From Hyaloperonospora brassicae (lineage: Eukaryota > Oomycota > Peronosporomycetes > Peronosporales > Peronosporaceae), in assembly GCA_947650285.1 (NCBI GenBank), contig CANTFL010001192.1, positions 1 through 64,000 on the forward strand: DNA of 64,000 nucleotides. Reading direction: 5' to 3'. The notes beneath the pieces are model-generated. The model was not told the DNA's origin. It saw only the letters and a list, made by a program, of their open reading frames with translations, and searched no databases. This document shows positions 58,198 to 64,000 of the stretch, piece by piece. The number at the start of each line of letters is the position of its first letter. Within the stretch, counting starts at the first letter, position 1. The position numbers were made by a program, and so were the translations under genes.

Positions 58198-58688
58198 ACA
58201 TATGCACCACACACATACGTCGTACACACCATTTACCACAGGGGCAACGAACGCTCGCGACGATATTGCGCTGACCCTGTGACTCCCGTCTTCTCACAGG
58301 GACATGAGCGTGTGCGTCTCGTGGCCTGTTCCTCTTGTATCGGAGATACCATTCGCTCCACCGCCACGTCTATTCGTACCAGCACGAGTGACGACTTGCC
58401 TCTTATATGGGATATCGATGGCAACCGAACGAGATGCAATGCGAAACCGTCCGCGCAGCTTTGCCTCGCTACAAGTTCCCCTCCCCCCTTGCACACTCTT
58501 ATTTACACACTAGAGAGCTCTGTCAAATCGCATGCGCTTCACGGTGGTGCATTGTCCTTGCGACGCCTCGACGCCGTGTGCGTCAGTTTGTACGCCCTCT
58601 CGCTGTCTCTCTCTCTCGCTACCACTGATCTCCGGCGCTGCGTGGACTGTGCCGTTTCTGCGCCACTGTCCGCATGCTTCCGTTTTTG
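57789..58688. other. Intergenic with (CT)n microsatellite
   Basis: Contains a (CT)n run of about 28 bp at 58,166-58,194 and a shorter GA run near 57,878. Plus-strand frames here have no motifs. It separates the minus-strand gene starting at 57,788 from the 3' end of the next minus-strand gene. Confidence 0.55.
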
Positions 58689-59212
58689 TCAGCGCTCGGT
58701 CGATGATGTACAGCTCGTGGATTTGCCGCGGCGGGTGTTACAAAAGGGATCGAAAAACGAGCGGTCGGGATCGAGCGCGTGATAGTGGAATGGGTGGCTG
58801 GCCGCAGCACTTGCTGCAGTGTCGACACGCGAGTGGATGGCAAGCAGCCGGTCGGTCATCTGATTGATGCTCACCAGTGGTCCATCATTTATGGGAAAAA
58901 GCGCCAGTGTGGGTCCCTGCCCGTCGACGGAAGGCAGACAGACCGATTGATCTGTGCTCAGCTCCACGGCGCTCACTACCTTGTAGTTCAGCCCACTCGA
59001 CTCGGTTACGAACCATCAACTCCAATAACGGACTGCCACACTATCGGGCAACAGTACTCACACGCTGCCTCCTCTACGTATAGCCATTTCAGTGCGCGAG
59101 TAACACGATCGCCAGTGAGTGTGTGCGTGAGGTGGTACGGGTGTGAAACGCTGCTCACCAGTGTGACAACTTCTCGGGCGCGGCTATGAACGGTCGGCTC
59201 TGCACCACTCAT
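58689..59212 (-). CDS. Uncharacterised small protein, two exons
   Basis: Exon 1 (59,212-59,062) and exon 2 (58,975-58,689) join in phase 1 through an 86-bp GT-AG intron to 145 aa. The sequence is protein-like and soluble: LTGDRVTRALKWLYVEEAAL, then VCLPSVDGQGPTLALFPIND, LVSINQMTDRLLAIHSRVD, and a Ser-rich tail. The alternation of strands and a C-terminal helix gives a small alpha/beta look reminiscent of proteasome-assembly chaperones, but no motif supports that. No signal or TM segment. Confidence 0.5.
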
Positions 59213-60480
59213 TCTGTGAGCTCCTTATTAGGGGTTCAGGCGAGAGAGAACAGCCATCCGGTCCTGCCCACTATCGGGTCAGAGCCGGGACTGGCCTCGC
59301 CCTCATCCACCGTTTCTGCACGTGCGCCATGTACCTCGAAACGACGCGAAGTGGCCTTCACGCAGCAATGGACAGCAATGACTTCACACCTGCTGCGATC
59401 ACGTGGAGAAAGTCGCATTTCGTGAGCTGCAGCTTTCCGAACGAAACGGCAGTATCGTAGTGTAATACGATCGATAGAAGGACGACGATACAATGGGGAA
59501 GGAAGGGGTGTTGCACGTGACATGATTCGAGTCACAGGAATACACACAGAGCGACAACGACGTCGTGTTTGCTCTGTACTGAACAGAACGTGCGACGCAT
59601 GTAGTCGTCAGACGGAAACTGTCCCGACTCGATATGCAGGTGGAAGGCAGAAGTGCTATGACTGAGCGACAGCGTAATGTGTGAAGTAGAGTTGTAGGGT
59701 CGACTGGCCCACTATATTGTTGACACGTGCACTGCGCACTTACCACGGGCGGATGCAGGAAAGGGGCAGAGTAAGAGAACAGAGCTTTTAGTGACGAAAG
59801 AAGTAACATGACAAGAAGATTGACTGCTTTCGGGTGCCATAGAGCCAAAGCGGTGGTCGAGAGGCGAAAGAACGCGCGATACCTGGTGTCGTGACATTTG
59901 CCTTCAGCCACGAGGTACTGGAGCTCTGGGTGACGAAAAAGCAACCAGCACCAGCAAGATAGAAGAAAAGCACAACGGTTTACAGGAACGAAAATGGCGG
60001 CGCTCAATCCTGGATAGCTCGACTAGTACTGGATTAGAGTGGAATGTGCAGTCGCTGGACGTCAGTGTTTGCAGCGCTGTATCTTAGTCGGCTGCCGAAA
60101 TCGTTGCGCCACTGCCGTGACGCGAGTTGTTGCCTCGAGCACATCTGCTGGTTATTTGACGTCTTTGTAGTCTTTCTGATGCGTGAGGTCGATCTTCATT
60201 AATCATACGTTAAATAGCCAGCGCAATATCCTTATGGCCACGGGCGCGCGCGATGAAGGCAGCTCGCGAAGTGCAAGTAGATATCTTGCGAGCATAACGG
60301 CTTGCTTTCGCTGGAATCGATGAGGGAGAGCTGTAAGAGCGCAACAACGAGTTGAGTGGGTTTATGAATGGCTTCAAATAGTCCATATCACCTGGGGATG
60401 AAATATGCACGTATACGCAAAAAAGCTACACCAAAGTGTTTGATGGAGCCCACTGAAAGCAAAGCCTCGACTATTCAACC
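59213..60480. other. Intergenic, boundary between gene block and retrotransposon
   Basis: A 202-codon minus-strand frame (60,007-59,399) is open but starts with TTG, is Ser/Cys/Leu-rich and has no motif; neighbouring frames are equally uninformative. Nothing can be supported as a gene. Confidence 0.5.
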
Positions 60481-60806
60481 TGTAACGGGGCAGCCAGTTA
60501 CATGAAATTGTCACTTTAAGGAAAGTGACAATAAAGAATATAAAGATGGATGTTCTTTAAACAATATCACCAAAGTGGTGATATTGAAGGGTCGACCAAA
60601 GGGTCTGTTCATTGGTTGATATCTTGATGATATCAACCCACCAATCGCCGCAAGACGCGCGCTATGAGTGGTGACGAGACGTCACCATACATCCAGTTAT
60701 ATTAGTATAGTTAAGCTAATTCAAACAGAGAGACAGTAGTTAAAAGACTTAATTATATTAATATAACAGTTCTACTTTTACCCTAGCTACGCTTCCTCGC
60801 TTGCCA
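60481..60806 (+). repeat. Truncated LTR copy in plus orientation
   Basis: Begins TGTAACGGGGCAGCC and matches, base for base apart from scattered changes, the reverse complement of the LTR at 60,807-61,195. It breaks off after CTTCCTCGCTTGCCA and so lacks about the last 60 bp of the LTR, including the terminal TGCCCCGTTACA. The break coincides exactly with the end of the neighbouring LTR, which suggests that the right-hand element inserted into an older LTR of its own family in opposite orientation. Confidence 0.85.
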
Positions 60807-61195
60807 TGTAACGGGGCACACCCTTGCGTAACTTAACGCAAGGGATTTGGGTGCCCCGACGGACGTACACGTGGCGAGCGAGGAAGCGTAGGTAGGGTAA
60901 AAGTAGAACTGTTATATTAATAAATTAAGTCCTTAAACTACTGTCTCTTCGTTTGACTTAATTCAATTATACTAATATAACTGCATGTATGGTGACGTCT
61001 CGTCACCACTCATTGCGCGCGTCTTGCGGCGATTGGTGGGTTGATATCATCAAGATATCAACCAATGAACAGACCCTTCTGGTCGACCCTTCAATATCAC
61101 CGCTTCGGTGATATTGTTTAAAGAATATCCATCTTATATTCTTTATTGTCACTTTCCTTAAGTGACAATATCATGTAACGGGCTGCCCCGTTACA
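60807..61195 (-). repeat. 3' LTR of the minus-strand Ty3/gypsy element
   Basis: A 389-bp LTR. On the minus strand it starts TGTAACGGGGCAGCCCGTTA at 61,195 and ends GGGGTGTGCCCCGTTACA-like at 60,807, with TG...CA ends and terminal inverted repeats. It is directly preceded on the minus strand by a G-rich polypurine tract. Internally it is a chain of perfect or near-perfect hairpins. It was assigned as the 3' LTR because pol lies on the minus strand to its right. Confidence 0.88.
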
Positions 61196-61209
61196 TCACC
61201 CCCCCTTAA
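61196..61209 (-). promoter_or_regulatory. Polypurine tract
   Basis: On the minus strand TTAAGGGGGGGTGA stands immediately before the LTR start TGTAAC. This is the position and composition expected for the plus-strand primer of reverse transcription in LTR retrotransposons. Confidence 0.85.
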
Positions 61210-61325
61210 CTGATAGTCACCGTGTGACTATCGAAATATGGAGGCCACCCGTTGGCCACCATTGGGACAGGGAGCACTTGTTTGGTGCGTTCCACTCACT
61301 TTCCGCTTGACCTCGCATAGTTAAC

Positions 61326-62324
61326 ATGTCTATGCGAGGTGACTCAAGACCCACACAGCCTGGTGCTGTGCAAGCCTCTGCGGCAGACGCTTCGTCGTCT
61401 GCCGCCCCTTCTTCGCCTGCAGCAACAGGTGCTGCAGGTGCACGCGGTATCACGCCGCGTGCGCACGATGACCCCGATGTGGAGGTCATCTACTCTGGCG
61501 AGTCAGACGTGTCTGACTCGGGCAATGCTCCAGAGGCGTCTCGCTCACCGGCGACGCCTCAGTATTCGCCAAGCCCACTGCCGAACGAACGGACTCGTGA
61601 TTCGCATCACAGTCTGTTCGGCAGTGATGACGATGATCAGGGTGGTGAGTTCTATTCTTCACCACCGCCGGCTCGTGCGTCTTCGCACGAGCGTGATGAC
61701 GATGGCGCGAGCCGTCGTCAATCTGGGAGCCGTGGTACCGACAAGGGTACCACTGTGAAGCGTGATGAGTTGAAGCCGTGGCGTTTGCCCGAACAACTCA
61801 TCAATAGCCTGTCTCACGAGACAGGCCAACACCATCGAATACCCTTATTCGATGCGACTGAGCTTCACGGCTTGGATCCCAGCGCGAAGAACTTTCGCGC
61901 TGAAGAAGATTTTTATCTCGATGTCTTCCTTAGACATCGATGATACAACAGCAACCAAAAGCGTGACAAGGCCTCGCTTTTGGCTGCGTGGAGCGCGTTC
62001 GTCCAAAACGTAAAGAATTTTGGACGAGAAGGGTGGCTCAAGAAACTTGAGGCGACACGCCTCAGGTTCGAAAGGCGAACGCCAACCGGTGCTATGTACC
62101 GGTTGCATTGTTTATCGAGTGAGGCAGGCATTCCTTGCCTCACATGGGGAGACCCTTGTGCGAGTTGTGTTGACAACTCGCAGCGTGCAAATAGGGATGT
62201 GTATTCCCTAAATTCGCCCTGGGGAAGGGCACATCTCTCGGACGAGATGCGTGACGCGATTGCAAACTTGCAATCCGTCTACAAGCGCCTAGGGCGCGTG
62301 TTTACCGATGGGCCACAGGAATAA
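61326..62324 (+). pseudogene. Antisense accessory reading frame of the retrotransposon, one internal stop
   Basis: Plus-strand frame of about 332 codons, opposite to pol and between pol and the 3' LTR, starting ATG 61,326 (MSMRGDSRPTQPGAVQASAA). The N-terminal 130 residues are Ser/Ala/Asp-rich and disordered (VEVIYSGESDVSDSG). From about residue 155 the sequence looks folded: LKPWRLPEQLINSLSHETGQ, IPLFDATELHGLDPSAKNFR, then after the stop LLAAWSAFVQNVKNFGREGW and CLTWGDPCASC. A TGA at 61,941-61,943 interrupts the frame but it continues in register. The last 23 bp overlap the pol 3' end. It is unlike gag zinc-knuckle proteins. Function unknown. Confidence 0.65.
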
Positions 62325-63534
62325 TCGGATGGGTCTCGTCATACTGGCGGACGAGACCTTCAACATCCATCAACCGCTGAGAGCGGGGGTCCCAGCTGTT
62401 CCAAGAGGGTGGATACCCCCGCCACTGGACGAGGTAGCTCGTCCTTGATCCTGAATCGTCACGGTGATTCAAGATACGCTCCACTAGAAAGCGTTGATCA
62501 CCGTGAGCATCCACCAAAGGATGTGGTGGAGGAGGAAAGACCTCCTCCAGATGATTCGGTTCACCATCTCGACCCTTACGAGATGGATCGCGCAATCGAT
62601 GAATTGCGCGATGACTTGAAGCACGAGCGCGACCGACGCTACGCTTTGACCGACACCGTGCGGAAGAACCGCAAGGGTCACGAGGCTGATCGGGCGAGGG
62701 ATCGCGCCGATTATGCCACGGCGCAGCTTCAGGTCGAGCGGGATGTCCGCTCCCTTTTCGGCGAGCTGGCGACAGCTCGCGGAGAGATAACTCGGTTGAA
62801 TACCGAGGTATCATATCTGCGCGACCAGACGGATCGTCTGGAGCGCGAACGCAAGAACTTGATGGATGTTCTTGAACGTGGGGGCTATCTTCATCGGAAG
62901 AAGAAGGCTCGTACTGACAGTACGACCTAAGCCTCCCCACGTAAAACGTAGGATGCGTGCGCATCCTACGTGGCAATTCGAGTGTGTATGCATTGCCCTT
63001 GCGATGCAACACTCGAAATGGCCCAATGTATTTCGGCAGTAGTTTACGACTGCCGACACTAGTGACTGCATGTCCAGGTAGGTTTACCGTTGACAGTAGT
63101 ACTAGGTCATTAACCTTAAATGAAAGAACATTTGCTCTTCCATTCTTGTCTGCGTTCCGTTTCTGACGGTCCACCGCATTTGCGATGGAGTCCTGAACGA
63201 AACGGACTACCGCTTCTCGAGTCAGCAGGAAGTTCTCTGCTGACTCTTTGTTTTGTCTAGCAGTGCGCTTCGTGCGCACTGCTAAGAGATTGCTCTCTTC
63301 TTCAGCGAGGTTGTCTTCTTCCTCGCTGGCATAATCGTTGGCGATGCTGAATATACCAGCATCGTCATCATCATCCGAATCAATAATAGCGTCTTCGCTA
63401 TTATTGAGATGATCTTCTTCATCGATGTCGACTTGATCGACATCGGCATCATACGTGACGACGTTTGCGTCGACACGTGATGAGCAAGAGCCAAAACGGT
63501 TTTTGCTCGAGCGAGTCCCTCCCCCCTTATCCAA
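62302..63534 (-). CDS. Retrotransposon pol C-terminus: integrase GPY/F module and chromodomain
   Basis: Open for 410 codons on the minus strand; the apparent start is TTG and not a true start, since this is the 3' part of a polyprotein. An acidic stretch (VDIDEEDHLNNSEDAIIDSD) is followed by a helical region (REAVVRFVQDSIANAVDRQK). Next is the GPY/F-type module (LLPKYIGPFRVLHRKGNAYT, MRTHPTFYVGRLRSY), a long Pro/Arg-rich linker and a C-terminal chromodomain (QRFLVERILNHRDDSG, SYLVQWRGYPPSWNSWDPR). Chromodomains on integrase are the mark of chromoviruses and steer insertion to chromatin marks. The linker is the antisense of a coiled-coil frame on the plus strand. Confidence 0.88.
   Translation of the reverse strand: MDKGGGTRSSKNRFGSCSSRVDANVVTYDADVDQVDIDEEDHLNNSEDAIIDSDDDDDAGIFSIANDYASEEEDNLAEEESNLLAVRTKRTARQNKESAENFLLTREAVVRFVQDSIANAVDRQKRNADKNGRANVLSFKVNDLVLLSTVNLPGHAVTSVGSRKLLPKYIGPFRVLHRKGNAYTLELPRRMRTHPTFYVGRLRSYCQYEPSSSDEDSPHVQEHPSSSCVRAPDDPSGRADMIPRYSTELSLRELSPARRKGSGHPARPEAAPWHNRRDPSPDQPRDPCGSSARCRSKRSVGRARASSHRAIHRLRDPSRKGRDGEPNHLEEVFPPPPHPLVDAHGDQRFLVERILNHRDDSGSRTSYLVQWRGYPPSWNSWDPRSQRLMDVEGLVRQYDETHPIIPVAHR
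62583..62930 (+). CDS. Antisense coiled-coil reading frame inside the retrotransposon
   Basis: ATG at 62,583 gives 115 aa; the frame is open back to 62,409 without an ATG. It is a strong heptad-like, charged helix (MDRAIDELRDDLKHERDRRY, RGEITRLNTEVSYLRDQTDR) ending in a basic tail (YLHRKKKARTDSTT). It lies entirely opposite the pol linker between the integrase and the chromodomain. The helix is more protein-like than the Pro/Arg-rich linker on the other strand, so the plus strand may be the constrained one here. It could belong with the upstream antisense frame as one transcript. Confidence 0.5.
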   Translation: MDRAIDELRDDLKHERDRRYALTDTVRKNRKGHEADRARDRADYATAQLQVERDVRSLFGELATARGEITRLNTEVSYLRDQTDRLERERKNLMDVLERGGYLHRKKKARTDSTT

Positions 63535-64000
63535 GAGTCACACTCTATAAGGGTGGGCACTCGTGGATGGCGTAGGCCATTCACGTAAAACGGTGTGTGC
63601 TGTGTTGAAGCATGCACCGAATTATTGATGGCGAATTCCACCATGGGTAGGAATTCGCTCCAACTCGGAAACGAGTGGACCTATCCTCGAAGGATCTCTT
63701 CGAGGACACGGTTCGCACGTTCCGTCTGACCATCTGTTTCTGGATGGTCAGAAGTGGACATCTTCAATCGTGTCCCGAGAGTACGGAACACGGTTTGCCA
63801 AAATTCCGCCGTGAACCGAGGGTCACGGTCGGATACGAGTTCACGGGGTAACCCGTGGAGTCTAAAGACCGTGTCTAGAAAGACACGAGCACAACCTTGA
63901 GCCTTGATTGACTCAGGGACAGCAGCAAGATGGACCATCTTGCTGAATCGGTCTACAAACACAAGAATACCATTATTCTTGTGAGCGTCTTCGGGAAAAC
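63282..64000 (-). pseudogene. Retrotransposon integrase core, interrupted and cut by window edge
   Basis: From the right edge the minus strand reads the integrase catalytic core: FVDRFSKMVHLAAVPESI, LPRELVSDRDPRFTAEFW, HPETDGQTERANRVLEEIL, which carries the D,D,E residues in their usual spacing. A TAG at 63,681-63,683 stops this frame. The next piece (MVEFAINNSVHASTQHTPFY) continues in the same frame after the stop, and a frame change in a run of six C (about 63,521-63,526) leads into the frame that encodes the GPY/F and chromodomain part. Two lesions within 200 bp suggest an inactive copy. Confidence 0.85.

Larger units (their letters stand above)
60807..64000 (-). mobile_element. Ty3/gypsy chromovirus-like LTR retrotransposon, cut by window edge
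   Basis: Minus-strand element seen from its 3' LTR leftward end to the middle of integrase, where the window ends. Order on the minus strand: integrase core, integrase C-terminal GPY/F module, acidic and linker regions, chromodomain, stop, about 1.1 kb containing an antisense frame, polypurine tract, 3' LTR. Gag, protease, reverse transcriptase, RNase H and the 5' LTR must lie beyond the right edge. One in-frame stop and one frameshift are visible in pol, so this copy is probably dead or slightly damaged. A homopolymer sequencing error is also possible for the frameshift. Confidence 0.9.

Noticed and set aside
59399..60007. 202-codon minus-strand membrane-like protein
   Set aside because: TTG start, Ser/Cys-rich, no motif, and no splice partner restores an ATG.
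60481..61195. Palindrome as a foldback DNA transposon, MITE or CRISPR-like array
   Set aside because: Arms are two opposite LTR copies with TG...CA ends and an adjacent polypurine tract; stems differ in sequence, so there is no repeat-spacer pattern.

Overview
The window reads as nuclear DNA of an oomycete, most likely a Peronosporales species (Phytophthora or a downy mildew). The evidence is compact genes a few hundred bases apart, short introns with GTRNGT-type donors, GC-rich coding sequence beside an AT-richer gene-poor tract, lineage-style domain fusions (MAP kinase with PH, SnoaL-like, C2 and WW domains; PH plus CRAL-TRIO; an AP2-like protein) and a Ty3/gypsy chromovirus. The genus cannot be fixed from the sequence alone.

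Layout. 1-10,000 is a gene-poor tract with no intact gene; it holds a broken Mutator-like (MULE/FAR1-type) transposase on the minus strand at about 6.76-8.52 kb, a hairpin-rich fragment near 2.1-2.3 kb and a small tandem repeat. About 10.0-11.8 kb contains open but unconvincing reading frames. From 11.78 to 59.2 kb lies a dense housekeeping block: a PB1/LIR/UBA protein, a PH-TM-CRAL/TRIO protein, threonine dehydratase, U5 snRNP 40K WD40 protein, a DUF4211/RING protein, an OB/CCCH/methyltransferase protein, an AP2-like membrane-tethered protein, an OSR1/SPAK-like kinase, two convergent Stealth-family phosphotransferases, an atypical SDR, the multidomain MAP kinase, a Sec7 ARF-GEF, a two-TM microprotein, ribosomal protein L7, an ABHD17-like hydrolase, a histone-fold protein, a SKA3-like candidate and several uncharacterised genes. 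Most gene models were built by joining reading frames across phase-consistent GT-AG introns.

60.48 kb to the right edge is a Ty3/gypsy chromovirus on the minus strand (integrase, GPY/F, chromodomain, polypurine tract, 3' LTR). It abuts a second, oppositely oriented LTR copy, giving a roughly 715-bp inverted repeat. Two features stand out. The LTRs and internal region, coding parts included, are tiled almost end to end with short hairpins (stems of 7-11 bp, loops of 2-10 nt), and at least one stem shows a compensatory base-pair change between the two LTR copies. The element also carries two long reading frames on the strand opposite pol, one of them overlapping the integrase-chromodomain linker.

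The host genes are functionally mixed (splicing, translation, amino-acid catabolism, lipid and phosphoinositide signalling, membrane traffic, kinases, chromatin and kinetochore), so the block looks like ordinary genome rather than a dedicated cluster. No RXLR or Crinkler effector, rRNA, CRISPR array or convincing tRNA was found.
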